DNA of 64,000 nucleotides from Parasutterella secunda (GCF_023336895.1 NZ_JAMBLT010000003.1:186001-250000); one strand, 5' to 3'; positions 8,476 through 16,416 are shown, counted from the first letter of the stretch. Translations and numbers: made by a program. Notes: generated by a model not told the origin, from the letters alone.

Positions 8476-9461
8476 TGCCTTTGGTAACGCCTGACTACAA
8501 GGCGCCTCGGTGGCTTGCCGGTGCTCAGATTCAAACGATATTTGCGGCCAAGGTCTGCAAAAAGCCCGAAGTAACCTATCGCCGCGAGCGCTGGGATACG
8601 CCCGACGGTGACTTTACGGATATCGATTGGGCCACGCCTGAAGTGGCTGATCCGGCCGCTCCGATTGTTGTGCATTTCCACGGTTTGGAGGGAAGCTCTC
8701 ATAGCCACTACGCTTTGGCGCTTATGCACGAGACGGTTAAGCACGGTTGGCGCGGATGCGTGTCGCTTTTTAGAAGTTGTTCGGGAGAATTAAACCGCAG
8801 CATTAAGACTTACCACGCCGGTGATATTGATCAGGTTCAGTGGGTGTTGGAGACGGTGCGTTCTCGTTATCCGAAGGCGCCGATCTACGCGGTGGGAGTT
8901 TCCTTGGGCGGCAATCAGTTGGCGCTTTTTTGCGGCAAACGCGCGCAAACCGCCAAAGGACTTCTCACGGCGGCCGTTTCTGTGGGGGCGCCGGTGGATT
9001 TGGTGGCGGGCAGCAATCTCTTGCGCTTTGGTTTTAATCGTCTGTATTCCAAAATGTTTTTGGATACGCTGATACCGAAAGTGATCAAAAAGTGTGAGTT
9101 AATGCCGCAGATGCGCGAGATGGTTGATGTGGAGGCCATCAAAAAGTGCAAAAATTTCTATGACTTTGACTCTCTTTATACGGCGCCTGTTCATGGCTTC
9201 AAGAGTGCCATGGATTATTGGACGAAGGCTTCTGCCAAACCATGGTTAAAGTATGTGCAGGTTCCGCTGTTGCTCTTAAACGCTAAAAACGATCCTTTCA
9301 TGCCGCAATGGGCTTTGCCAACACTATCTGATGTTTCAGATAATGTTTGGCTGGATCAACCCGAAGAAGGAGGACATGTGGGATTCCCGACGGGCAATCC
9401 TCCCGGCAAAATTGATTATCTGCCTAAACGAATCTTCCGATTCTTCTTAGAAAGGCGGTGA
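8475..9461 (+). CDS. YheT family alpha/beta hydrolase
   Basis: A 328-residue cytoplasmic alpha/beta hydrolase of the YheT/EMB8 group, whose members are esterase-like enzymes of poorly known substrate. The nucleophile elbow is GVSLGGN, the acid is in LNAKNDPFMP and the histidine in EEGGHVGF near the C-terminus. The family landmark FHGLEGSSHSHYA and the segment FRSCSGELNR correspond to the conserved NFRGCSGE-type region. The start overlaps the apbC stop by one base, suggesting coupled translation. The pairing with a cluster carrier has no obvious functional meaning. Confidence 0.88.
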   Translation: MPLVTPDYKAPRWLAGAQIQTIFAAKVCKKPEVTYRRERWDTPDGDFTDIDWATPEVADPAAPIVVHFHGLEGSSHSHYALALMHETVKHGWRGCVSLFRSCSGELNRSIKTYHAGDIDQVQWVLETVRSRYPKAPIYAVGVSLGGNQLALFCGKRAQTAKGLLTAAVSVGAPVDLVAGSNLLRFGFNRLYSKMFLDTLIPKVIKKCELMPQMREMVDVEAIKKCKNFYDFDSLYTAPVHGFKSAMDYWTKASAKPWLKYVQVPLLLLNAKNDPFMPQWALPTLSDVSDNVWLDQPEEGGHVGFPTGNPPGKIDYLPKRIFRFFLERR

Positions 9462-9523
9462 ACGGTTTTTCCTCTAAAGAAGAGCCTGCTATAGTCTGAC
9501 TATTGACAGAGAGGAGACAACAC

Positions 9524-10573
9524 ATGGATAAGCGACTTTCTTTAGTCTGTGGTTTGGTTCTTGGGGTTTTCTGTGTGTCCTCATCGGTTGCAGCAAGCCT
9601 TTGCGGAGCGCGAGCGGCCGCGGTTGAATTCGCAATCGATGCGTCTTCCTCAATGGGTGAGAGCTACGCGCGGCCTCAGTTTGTTAATGATGAAAAAGAG
9701 GCGGCTCTTTGGGGAAATCAGTCGACAAAACTCGCTTACGCTCAGCAGTTTGTTAAGATGGCGGCCGAAAAAATTAATCCCACCGAAGAAATGGTGACGG
9801 GGCTAGCCACATTTATGCCTTCAAGCCAGGTCCTTAAGACGCAAAAGCGTACGGGCGAAGCCTTTTCAAAGTCGCTCTCCGAAGTCAAAATCTCCGCTTC
9901 GACTCAATCGTTGAACAATTTCGATAAAAAGGCGTTGGACTATTTTGCTCGTAAACGCAAAGAACCGACCACGCTTTTTGTCATCACAGACGGTGATATA
10001 GACAAGGGTTCCCATGATCCGGCCAAGGTTTTGCAAACGTTTTATCAGAATAATCCGAAAAGTTGTGTGCATCTGATTTCATTGGCTCAGACGGACTCTG
10101 AAAAAGAGGTCATAACCCGTTTGCGCCGAGTCAACGCCTGTTCGACGATGGCGACGGTTGCCGACATGATGGCCGATCGTCAAAAATTCAATGCCATGGT
10201 AGAGGGCAATGTGTACCGTAATTGCTCATCCCAAGAGGATCTGGAAGTCGCCGGGATTCCTTTTGTTAAAAAGTCAACCACGTTGGATAAAAAAGCCATT
10301 GCAGTGCTGGACCAGGTGATGGAAGTGATCGCGCAACGTCCAAAGGACGAATCCATGTTGATTTTGGGCTGGACCGATACAGAGGGCGATGCGGCTTTTA
10401 ATAAGCGTCTTGGTTTGCAGCGGGCAAAGGTTGTCAAAGATTACCTTGTTTCCAAAGGAGTCGAGGATCACCGAATGGCTGTAATGGGCGGCGGTGAGTC
10501 AGAGAAGTTTGACAACACGACCGAAGCCGGAAGAAAACTCAATCGTCGGGTGGACATCATTTTTGGTCAATGA
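9524..10573 (+). CDS. Exported von Willebrand factor A / OmpA-like protein
   Basis: A 349-residue exported protein. The N-terminus (LVCGLVLGVFCVSSSVAA) is a Sec signal peptide. It is followed by a VWA domain with a metal-ion site AIDASSSMGES (DxSxS type) and a second strand FVITDGDIDKG. The last 110 residues form an OmpA-C peptidoglycan-binding domain: ILGWTDTEGDAAFNKRLGLQ, then GGGESEKFDNTTEAG and NRRVDIIF. The protein probably sits in the periplasm attached to peptidoglycan; the VWA ligand is unknown. The ATG at 9524 is preceded by GAGGAG. A TGCTATAGT extended -10 lies at 9487-9495. A weak hairpin with a T-run follows the stop. Confidence 0.88.
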   Translation: MDKRLSLVCGLVLGVFCVSSSVAASLCGARAAAVEFAIDASSSMGESYARPQFVNDEKEAALWGNQSTKLAYAQQFVKMAAEKINPTEEMVTGLATFMPSSQVLKTQKRTGEAFSKSLSEVKISASTQSLNNFDKKALDYFARKRKEPTTLFVITDGDIDKGSHDPAKVLQTFYQNNPKSCVHLISLAQTDSEKEVITRLRRVNACSTMATVADMMADRQKFNAMVEGNVYRNCSSQEDLEVAGIPFVKKSTTLDKKAIAVLDQVMEVIAQRPKDESMLILGWTDTEGDAAFNKRLGLQRAKVVKDYLVSKGVEDHRMAVMGGGESEKFDNTTEAGRKLNRRVDIIFGQ

Positions 10574-10574
10574 A

Positions 10575-10605
10575 CACCGCTCAATGCGGGGCTTTTTCTC
10601 TTTTT
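10575..10605 (+). terminator. Probable weak terminator after the VWA/OmpA gene
   Basis: Short stem CCGC / GCGG with a 5-nt loop, followed by GGCTTTTTCTCTTTTT. The stem is short, so efficiency is uncertain. Confidence 0.45.
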
Positions 10606-10615
10606 CGAATTTAGC

Positions 10616-10704
10616 TAAAATACGCTCTTTAATTTTTAATAAAAACGTTGCCGCGTCGGTTTGTTCTACCGGGTCTGCGGTTCCGTCTGTAAACGGAGGC
10701 TCTT
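10616..10704 (+). promoter_or_regulatory. Promoter and structured leader with SD-masking hairpin before the VUT transporter
   Basis: A -10-like TAAAAT at 10616-10621 is followed by a leader of roughly 75 nt. The leader has a nested stem, CCGC (10651) with GCGG (10677) outside and CGGT (10657) with ACCG (10668) inside, and then a hairpin TCCGT (10682-10686) / ACGGA (10693-10697). The right arm of the second hairpin overlaps the Shine-Dalgarno GGAGG at 10695-10699. This is the layout of a translational riboswitch or RNA-based control site. It does not match preQ1 class I by eye. Confidence 0.45.
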
Positions 10705-11268
10705 ATGTCCCATAAGTGGCTCAGCAAGGATACGCTTTGCGGCCTTGTTGCATTAACGCTTTTTATTCTGACGATTCCTTTGAGTAATTGGGTCGTTGTC
10801 AATGTCGGTTTGGTTTGCGAGACCAACGGTCCGTGTTTAATTCCTGTTTGGCCGGGGCTGATGGCGCCTTCTGCGGTCATGATTGCAGGGGCCGCCCTGG
10901 TTTTAAGAAATGGCGTACAGGCCTTTCTTGGTGCTCCCTTTTCTCTTTTGGCGATTGCCGTGGGCACAGCGCTATCGGCGCTTTTTGCCGCCCCCTCTTT
11001 AGTGATCGCCTCCGCAGCTGCCTTCTGTTTTTCTGAATTGGCCGACTTTGCGGTCTACACGCCGATGAGAAAACGCTTCCCGGCTTTCTCGGTTGTCATG
11101 GCGGGGCTGGTGGGTTCTGTTATTGATAGCGCCATTTTCCTTTCGCTCGCTTTCGGCAGTATCGAATTTATTACCGGTCAAGTGTTGGGTAAGTTCTGGA
11201 TGTCACTTTTAGCCGGGATGGTTATTCGTTATTTGAGACCTCGTTTGGTCGCGCACCCTAAGTTCTAA
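10705..11268 (+). CDS. VUT family transporter (putative queuosine precursor uptake)
   Basis: A 187-residue integral membrane protein with about six hydrophobic segments. It belongs to the COG1738/VUT (YhhQ-like) family, whose studied member imports preQ0/preQ1. Landmarks are the N-terminal IPLSNWVVVNVG, the ELADFAVYTPMRKR segment (E-x-x-D plus Y-T motif) and GSVIDSAIFLSLAFGS near residue 138. The function assignment gains support from queC, a preQ0 biosynthesis gene, lying convergent 38 nt away. The start is ATG with GGAGG 5 nt upstream, buried in a leader hairpin. Transport specificity is an inference. Confidence 0.8.
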   Translation: MSHKWLSKDTLCGLVALTLFILTIPLSNWVVVNVGLVCETNGPCLIPVWPGLMAPSAVMIAGAALVLRNGVQAFLGAPFSLLAIAVGTALSALFAAPSLVIASAAAFCFSELADFAVYTPMRKRFPAFSVVMAGLVGSVIDSAIFLSLAFGSIEFITGQVLGKFWMSLLAGMVIRYLRPRLVAHPKF

Positions 11269-11278
11269 GTTAACTTTA

Positions 11279-11304
11279 GAAAACCTCCGGCATCGGAGGT
11301 TTTC
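11279..11304. terminator. Bidirectional terminator between the VUT gene and queC
   Basis: Perfect 11-bp stem GAAAACCTCCG / CGGAGGTTTTC with a GCAT loop. It serves both convergent genes. Confidence 0.85.
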
Positions 11305-11306
11305 GA

Positions 11307-12017
11307 CTATTGGGCTATCTTTTGTTGGTATTCTTCGAAACCTTTTTCTCGTAATAGGCATGCCGGACAGTGACCGCAGCCGTATCCCCAGACATGAAAG
11401 TGCTCCCTGTCACCTTCGTAGCAGGTATGAGTTTCTTTCACGATGAAGTCAACGAGCTCATCGCCACCCACTTCGTGAGCCAGTTCCCACGTCTGCGCCT
11501 TTGTTCTGTACATCAATGGCGTTACAATTTCGACGGGCCAATCCATTCCCAGCGAGAGAGCTTTTTGCATGGCATCCATTGTGTTGCGGCGGCAATCCGG
11601 ATAGCCTGAAAAATCAGCCTGGCCCACACCTGTGATAATGGTGTGGATATCTCGCAAGTAGGCTCTGGCGCCGATGTAGGTCATGAACATTAGGTTTCTG
11701 GCCGGCACAAAAGAAGAGGGTAACCCGCGCTTTCCTTCGGAGACGATGGCTTCGCCCGATCCGGTTAAAGCACTGCTGGAGACCTGACCGAAGGTACTGG
11801 CATCAATGACAAGGTCAGGGCCAAGGCGGCAGGCAAAGTTAGGGAATTGAGTCTGAATTTTTTGGAGAATTTCTTTTCGGCAAATCAATTCCACATTGTT
11901 TTTCTGGCCATAATTGAAGCCGACGGTTTCGACACGATCATAATTTTGCAATGCCCAAAAAAGACATGTGGTTGAATCTTGCCCACCTGAAAAACTGACA
12001 ATGGCAGCCTTAGACAT
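11307..12017 (-). CDS. queC: 7-cyano-7-deazaguanine (preQ0) synthase QueC
   Basis: ATP-dependent conversion of 7-carboxy-7-deazaguanine to preQ0 in queuosine biosynthesis. The 236-residue chain opens with the PP-loop SFSGGQDSTTC. It has the family segments FVPARNLMF and GVGQADFSGYPDCR. Near the C-terminus a zinc site is formed by the cysteines of ETHTCYEG and GCGHCPACLLREKGF. It lies 17 nt downstream of a small exported protein gene and has its own Shine-Dalgarno AAAGGAAA. The convergent VUT transporter suggests a small queuosine-related locus. The rest of the pathway (queD, queE, queF) is not in the window. Confidence 0.95.
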   Translation of the reverse strand: MSKAAIVSFSGGQDSTTCLFWALQNYDRVETVGFNYGQKNNVELICRKEILQKIQTQFPNFACRLGPDLVIDASTFGQVSSSALTGSGEAIVSEGKRGLPSSFVPARNLMFMTYIGARAYLRDIHTIITGVGQADFSGYPDCRRNTMDAMQKALSLGMDWPVEIVTPLMYRTKAQTWELAHEVGGDELVDFIVKETHTCYEGDREHFHVWGYGCGHCPACLLREKGFEEYQQKIAQ

Positions 12018-12034
12018 AACAATTTCCTTTCAAC

Positions 12035-12286
12035 TTATTTTTTAGGATTTTTGTTTTTCTTTTTGTCGCTGTCGTTTTCGTCAGAACTTCCTTTTTTAAA
12101 AGCGTGTCCAATTTCTTTTGTGGTATCACGAGTTGTATGACCAATTTCACGGGTGATATCACGAGTCGCGTGACCAATACTTCGACCTGCGTCTTTAATA
12201 GCGCCAAAAAACGAGTCGGAAGCATAAGTGGGCGTGGTTGCTATTGATAGAGCTAAAAGAGTGGCGGAAACAAAAGTTTTAATCAT
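12035..12286 (-). CDS. Small exported protein with 11-residue repeats
   Basis: An 83-residue protein that I do not recognise. Residues 1-22 form a Sec signal peptide (ending TPTYA). The mature part carries a tandem 11-residue repeat, IGHATRDITRE / IGHTTRDTTKE / IGHAFKKG, followed by a highly charged lysine- and aspartate-rich tail. Undecad repeats of this kind often form extended amphipathic 11/3 helices that lie on membranes, as in LEA proteins and synucleins; whether this one does is inference. The DNA carries the repeat as well. It precedes queC by 17 nt and could share its transcript, but a functional link is not evident. Confidence 0.7.
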   Translation of the reverse strand: MIKTFVSATLLALSIATTPTYASDSFFGAIKDAGRSIGHATRDITREIGHTTRDTTKEIGHAFKKGSSDENDSDKKKNKNPKK

Positions 12287-12440
12287 GGTTTCAAACTTCT
12301 TGAGAATTGGGACTTCCGATATGTTACCTGGCTTTTGAGTCTTAGGCGGAAGTATTTTCTTTCCGGAAGATTTTTTGTGTTTGACTATTTTTAGGCTGTC
12401 AAGAGATTCTGCTTATGTGCTAACCTTCGGTCTGTTTTTT

Positions 12441-12455
12441 TGAGAATCATTTTCC
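12441..12455. promoter_or_regulatory. Fur-box-like palindrome upstream of hemH
   Basis: TGAGAATCATTTTCC resembles the 7-1-7 Fur inverted repeat TGATAATNATTATCA, with three mismatches at paired positions. It ends 3 nt before the hemH ATG, where a bound repressor could block initiation. The inference is iron control of ferrochelatase. Confidence 0.45.
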
Positions 12456-12457
12456 AT

Positions 12458-13432
12458 ATGTCTGACAAAACTGCCGTCATTTTGATGAATACCGGATCGC
12501 CCGCGGCGCCGACTGAGGCGGCTTTGCGTACATATCTAAAAGAATTTTTATCGGATCCGCGCATTATTGAACTACCATCTTGGATATGGCAACCCATACT
12601 CAGAGGAATCATTCTTCGAACCCGCCCGGCCAAAAGTGCTCAGCGTTATAGAAAAATATGGATGCCAGATGGTTCCCCCTTGATTGTTTATACGCAAAAG
12701 ATTGTCGAGGCTCTTAACGACCGTCTGCCTGATGATATTGTCGTTGCCATGGCTATGAAGGTGGGCTCTCCTTCGGTTGAACAAACGGTTGCCCGTCTAA
12801 AAAAAGACGGAATCGATCATTTTATTTTCTTTCCTATGTTTGCCCAGTACGCCACACAAACGACGGAGTCAGCTCTTGATGGAGTCAGGGAACTTAAAGG
12901 GGAATTGAAAGATATTCATTGGGATTGGATTCGTCCTTTTTATAACCGAGCCGATTTTATTGAGGCTTTGGCTGCGAAAATTCAGTCAAATCGCACGCCG
13001 GGAGCTCACCTTGTGATGAGTTTTCACGGCATTCCTGTCAAAAGCATTCAAAAAGGCAGCCCCTATGAAAAACAGTGCCGTGAGACAGCGCAAAGCATTG
13101 CGGCAAAGTTGCAATTAAAAGACGGAGATTATTCCATTGCCTATCAGTCACGTTTTGGTAACGATCACTGGCTTCAGCCTTATCTGACCGGACACGTTGA
13201 GTCGCTGGTTCATCAAGGCGTACGATCAATGGATGTCGTCTGCTTATCCTTTAGTGTTGATTGTTTGGAAACGCTCGAAGAAATCGGCATTGAACTCAAG
13301 AATCATTTCCTTTCATTAGGAGGCGAGCACTTCAATCTTTTGCCGTGCCTCAATGATGATGCTAACGCACTGGATTGTTATGAAAAATTGATTCTTGAAT
13401 CCATTTCTACTCTGAAGAGCAAAAAACGCTAA
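12458..13432 (+). CDS. hemH: Ferrochelatase
   Basis: Inserts Fe2+ into protoporphyrin IX, the last step of heme synthesis, at the inner membrane surface. The 324-residue chain matches bacterial HemH. Landmarks are ILMNTGSPAAPTEAALRTYL at the N-terminus, the catalytic histidine in VMSFHGIPVKSIQKGSPY, YQSRFGNDHWLQPYL, and LSFSVDCLETLEEIGIE at the C-terminal metal and substrate site. I chose ATG at 12458, which gives the usual N-terminus; the preceding in-frame TTG would add six residues. The Shine-Dalgarno is poor. A Fur-like box covers the initiation region. The neighbours on both sides are on the opposite strand, so it is monocistronic. Confidence 0.95.
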   Translation: MSDKTAVILMNTGSPAAPTEAALRTYLKEFLSDPRIIELPSWIWQPILRGIILRTRPAKSAQRYRKIWMPDGSPLIVYTQKIVEALNDRLPDDIVVAMAMKVGSPSVEQTVARLKKDGIDHFIFFPMFAQYATQTTESALDGVRELKGELKDIHWDWIRPFYNRADFIEALAAKIQSNRTPGAHLVMSFHGIPVKSIQKGSPYEKQCRETAQSIAAKLQLKDGDYSIAYQSRFGNDHWLQPYLTGHVESLVHQGVRSMDVVCLSFSVDCLETLEEIGIELKNHFLSLGGEHFNLLPCLNDDANALDCYEKLILESISTLKSKKR

Positions 13433-13433
13433 A

Positions 13434-13470
13434 AAGAAAAGAAGCCAACAGTCAGTCGGCTATTGGCTTC
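13434..13470 (-). terminator. Terminator of the exported dienelactone-hydrolase-like gene
   Basis: Stem GAAGCCAA (13441) / TTGGCTTC (13463), extended by AG/CT across one mismatch. On the minus strand it is followed by TTTTCTTTTT. On the plus strand there is no U-tract, so it mainly serves the gene ending at 13493. Confidence 0.7.
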
Positions 13471-13492
13471 TGAAATACCTATTTGTGCGAGA

Positions 13493-14572
13493 CTACTTCA
13501 AATATGTTTTATAAAACACTTCAATTTTGTCAAACGGAATCTTGTCCATTTGATCATAAAGATCCGTGTGACTGGCTCCCGGCACGATAACCAGTTCTTT
13601 ATTGTCCCCTTTGAGGAGTTTAAAAGCGTCTTCACCAAAATAACGTGAGTGTGCTTTTTCGCCATGAACAATCATGACAGCGTTACGAATCTCACCGGCG
13701 TAACTCAAAATCGGCATTGTCATAAATGACAGTGACGAGGTGACATTCCAGCCTCGATTGGAATTCAATGAACGGGGGTGGTAGCCACGTTCGGTTTTAT
13801 AGTAAGCGTAGTAGTCCTTCACGAATTGCGGAGCATCGGCCGGAAGCGGATCGACTACACCGCCAGCTAAAGCGTAGTAGCCGTTTTTGTAGTCGCTTGT
13901 CCGTTGTTGGTTAAGTTTTTCACGCAATTCATAGCGAGCATTTTCATCCATCGCGTCAAAATATCCCTTGGCATTAACGCGAGTCATGTCGTACATGGTA
14001 GAGGCCACTGTCGCCTTAATGCGGGTATCCATCGCGGCGGCGTTAATTGCCATACCGCCCCAACCACAAATTCCTAAAATCCCGATTCGATTAGGATCAA
14101 CGTCTTCACGTGTACTTAAATAATCTACCGCGGCGCTGAAATCTTCCGTGTTAATGTCCGGTGATGCTACGTAACGGGGACTGCCGGAACTTTCACCGGT
14201 AAAGGACGGATCAAATGCGATGGTCAAAAAGCCGCGTTCAGCCAATGTTTGAGCGTAGAGGCCTGAAGACTGTTCCTTGACGGCGCCAAACGGACCGCTT
14301 ACTGCGATAGCCGGTAATTGACCACTGGAATTTTTGGGGATGTAGAGATCGGCCGCCAAGGTGATTCCGTATCGATTCACGAAAGTCACTTTGGAATGAT
14401 TGACTTTAGGGCTTTGTTTAAAGACCTTGTCCCATTTTTGCTCAAGCTTCAGCGGCTCAGCTTTGATGGGGGAAGGTTCAACATTCACGGCAGGTACTGC
14501 CGCATAGGCCGTGACAGCACAGGTTAAGCCAATGGATAAGGAGGTCTTTCCTATAGTCTTTTTCACGTTCAT
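13493..14572 (-). CDS. Exported alpha/beta hydrolase (dienelactone hydrolase-like)
   Basis: A 359-residue exported hydrolase. The signal peptide is KKTIGKTSLSIGLTCAVTAY followed by AA-VPA. The nucleophile elbow reads GICGWGG, which places a cysteine where most alpha/beta hydrolases have serine, as in dienelactone hydrolases. The acidic residue and histidine are probably in MIVHGEKAHS and PGASHTDLYD. FDPSFTGESSG marks the oxyanion-side loop. The substrate is unknown. ATG at 14572 is chosen because GGAG lies 7 nt upstream; the GTG two codons earlier is too close. A LysR gene lies upstream on the same strand, and the spacer has a T-N11-A site 111 nt before the start, suggesting LysR-dependent expression. 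Confidence 0.85.
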   Translation of the reverse strand: MNVKKTIGKTSLSIGLTCAVTAYAAVPAVNVEPSPIKAEPLKLEQKWDKVFKQSPKVNHSKVTFVNRYGITLAADLYIPKNSSGQLPAIAVSGPFGAVKEQSSGLYAQTLAERGFLTIAFDPSFTGESSGSPRYVASPDINTEDFSAAVDYLSTREDVDPNRIGILGICGWGGMAINAAAMDTRIKATVASTMYDMTRVNAKGYFDAMDENARYELREKLNQQRTSDYKNGYYALAGGVVDPLPADAPQFVKDYYAYYKTERGYHPRSLNSNRGWNVTSSLSFMTMPILSYAGEIRNAVMIVHGEKAHSRYFGEDAFKLLKGDNKELVIVPGASHTDLYDQMDKIPFDKIEVFYKTYLK

Positions 14573-14682
14573 GATCACTCTCCGTTAAAGCGAAAATTGG
14601 CAATCTGACAAATCTCGTCTATCAAAAAAAAGTCTATGAAAAAGACTATTCAATAACAAATACTTTGTTTTTATTGCTTGCC

Positions 14683-14697
14683 ATGCCTATAAGGCAT
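14683..14697. promoter_or_regulatory. LysR-type T-N11-A operator candidate
   Basis: ATGCC-TATAA-GGCAT is an exact inverted repeat whose inner part, T-GCCTATAAGGC-A, fits the T-N11-A rule of LysR-family sites. It lies between the lysR stop and the hydrolase start, about 111 nt upstream of the hydrolase ATG. Confidence 0.5.
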
Positions 14698-14736
14698 AAA
14701 TTATTAAATTCCCCAGTCATTCGAAAGAAAAGGAAA

Positions 14737-15618
14737 TTAAATTTTCGCTTCCTCTTCTTTTAACAAGGCAATCAGTCTCTTAGAGGCGGGGCTAAGGTTT
14801 CGGGAATGATTCCATGCAATCACAATGTCGCATTCCAAGCGAGGATATAAGGGTAGCCAAACCAGACCGGATGTCGCTGTTGGATTGATGATTCCATCTA
14901 ATGCAAGAACGTGGCCAACACCGGCGGTTGCCAGTACATAGGCGTTGTAGAGAAGGTTGAAGGTTCCGACGATATTTAAGTCCGCTCGCAAGTCATTGAG
15001 CCAGCCGTCAAATTCGTTTCGACGATACGACTGCTCGGAACAAAGTAAAGGTTGACCGATCAAATCAGAGGCTTCAATGTGTTTTTTTCCGGCAAAAGGA
15101 CCGTCAACGCGTGTGAGCAGTCCCCAGACATCCTTTTGTTTGAACTTGATTGCGCTGTAGCCCAATGTATCGGCGATACCTACAAAAACACCGAAATCGG
15201 TTAGACCGGAATGCAACTCGGATTTCACCTGCGCCTCAGCGCCGCTTGTGATGTGAAAACGAACTTTGGGGGCTTCTATTTGTAATCGGGCGATAGCTCG
15301 GGCAAGACTACTTAATGCCGGGGTTTCACCGGAAGCAATACGAATTTCTCCGGTCATTTCATCGTCCGAACGGATTTCAGCTTTAGTGCGGTCAAAAAGA
15401 CTGACGATGGCTTGAGCGCGTTCGTAAAATAGTTTGCCTTTCTCTGTCAAATGAAGTTTGCGATTGGTACGAACAAATAAGGTATGGCCCAGTTCTTCTT
15501 CAAGTTCCATAAACTGACGCGATAAGGTTGGCTGAGTGACATGCAGTTTTTGTGCGGCGCCTGAAATACTTTGTTGTTCCGCTGCAGCTAGGAAATAACG
15601 AAGAACGCGAATATCCAT
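14737..15618 (-). CDS. LysR family transcriptional regulator
   Basis: A 293-residue LysR-type regulator. The N-terminal winged helix-turn-helix (residues 1-60) contains SISGAAQKLHVTQPTLSRQ and LEEELGHTLFVRTNRK. The rest is a periplasmic-binding-protein-like effector domain starting near GEIRIASGETPALSSLARA. The inducer is unknown. It lies upstream of and in the same direction as the exported hydrolase, which is the likely target. The ATG is preceded by AGGTGA. Confidence 0.92.
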   Translation of the reverse strand: MDIRVLRYFLAAAEQQSISGAAQKLHVTQPTLSRQFMELEEELGHTLFVRTNRKLHLTEKGKLFYERAQAIVSLFDRTKAEIRSDDEMTGEIRIASGETPALSSLARAIARLQIEAPKVRFHITSGAEAQVKSELHSGLTDFGVFVGIADTLGYSAIKFKQKDVWGLLTRVDGPFAGKKHIEASDLIGQPLLCSEQSYRRNEFDGWLNDLRADLNIVGTFNLLYNAYVLATAGVGHVLALDGIINPTATSGLVWLPLYPRLECDIVIAWNHSRNLSPASKRLIALLKEEEAKI

Positions 15619-15729
15619 TATTAGTCACCTGTGTTGTGAGCTTATTGGCTCATTATGCCCGAGAATGCTTTCTTGCGATGAGGATCCTTCCTGGTTATTT
15701 TGGGAAATTTATGCCCATTTTATTATCGA

Positions 15730-15757
15730 CTTGAATTTTTCCGAATCGTCCCCATAT
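15730..15757 (+). promoter_or_regulatory. RpoH (sigma-32) promoter of grpE
   Basis: -35 CTTGAA at 15730-15735 and -10 CCCCATAT at 15750-15757 with a 14-nt spacer, a close match to the heat-shock consensus. The sequence TCCCCATATTGGG is repeated exactly at the dnaK promoter. Confidence 0.85.
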
Positions 15758-15798
15758 TGGGATTATCTAAGTTATTACCCGTTTCGGAGAAAGAATCC

Positions 15799-16416
15799 AT
15801 GCAAGAAGAAACGACCAAAGACACGGAAGTGAAAGATCAAAATCAGTCGCAAACCGCTGCCGAGCAGACTCAACCTGAACAAAAAGTTGAAGAAGCTACC
15901 CAACCTGAAGCCCAGGCTCAACAAACCGAGCCCGTTCAGGAACAACAAACAGCAGAAGAGCCTTCCGTTGAAGAACTTTTAACTGCAGCCAAAGAAGAAA
16001 ATGCCAAGTTGCAGGATCTTTATCTTCGCGCGTTGGCCGAAGCTGAAAATGCTCGCCGTCGTGCCGAGGATGCTGTGGAAAAGGCGCATAAGTTCGGCGT
16101 TGAGAAATTTGCTAAAAACCTCTTGCCCGTGCTCGATAGCTTGGAAAAAGCTCTGGAACTGAGTAAGGATCCGGAAGATCCCGTGATGCAAGGTGTTCAG
16201 GCTACCTATCGTCAGTTTGTTCAAGCGATGGAAAAAAGCGGCATGACGGAAATTAATCCCGTCGGCGAGAAGTTCGATCCGACGCGTCATCAGGCAATCG
16301 CCATGGTGCCGGCTCAGGAAGGTCAAACGAGCGGTCAAGTTGCTCAAGTTTTCCAACGCGGTTGGCTGATCAGTGAACGTGTTTTACGCGCCGCCATGGT
16401 TAGCGTTGTTCAATAA
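15799..16416 (+). CDS. grpE: Nucleotide exchange factor GrpE
   Basis: Exchange factor that releases ADP from DnaK; cytoplasmic dimer. The chain has 205 residues. The first 75 are low-complexity and rich in Q, E, T and A, which is longer than in E. coli and probably disordered. A long coiled-coil helix (LKLQDLYLRALAEAENARRR-like region) follows from about residue 75, and then the compact C-terminal beta domain with GVQATYRQFVQAMEKSGM and FDPTRHQAIAMVP. ATG at 15799 has GGAG 8-9 nt upstream; the longer open frame before it lacks a start signal. It has its own sigma-32 promoter and is followed by a separate one for dnaK. Confidence 0.95.
   Translation: MQEETTKDTEVKDQNQSQTAAEQTQPEQKVEEATQPEAQAQQTEPVQEQQTAEEPSVEELLTAAKEENAKLQDLYLRALAEAENARRRAEDAVEKAHKFGVEKFAKNLLPVLDSLEKALELSKDPEDPVMQGVQATYRQFVQAMEKSGMTEINPVGEKFDPTRHQAIAMVPAQEGQTSGQVAQVFQRGWLISERVLRAAMVSVVQ

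Noticed and set aside
10640-10704. Classical preQ1-I riboswitch before the VUT gene
   Set aside because: The compact hairpin with an A-rich tail and its conserved bases are not found; only an SD-masking hairpin is supported.
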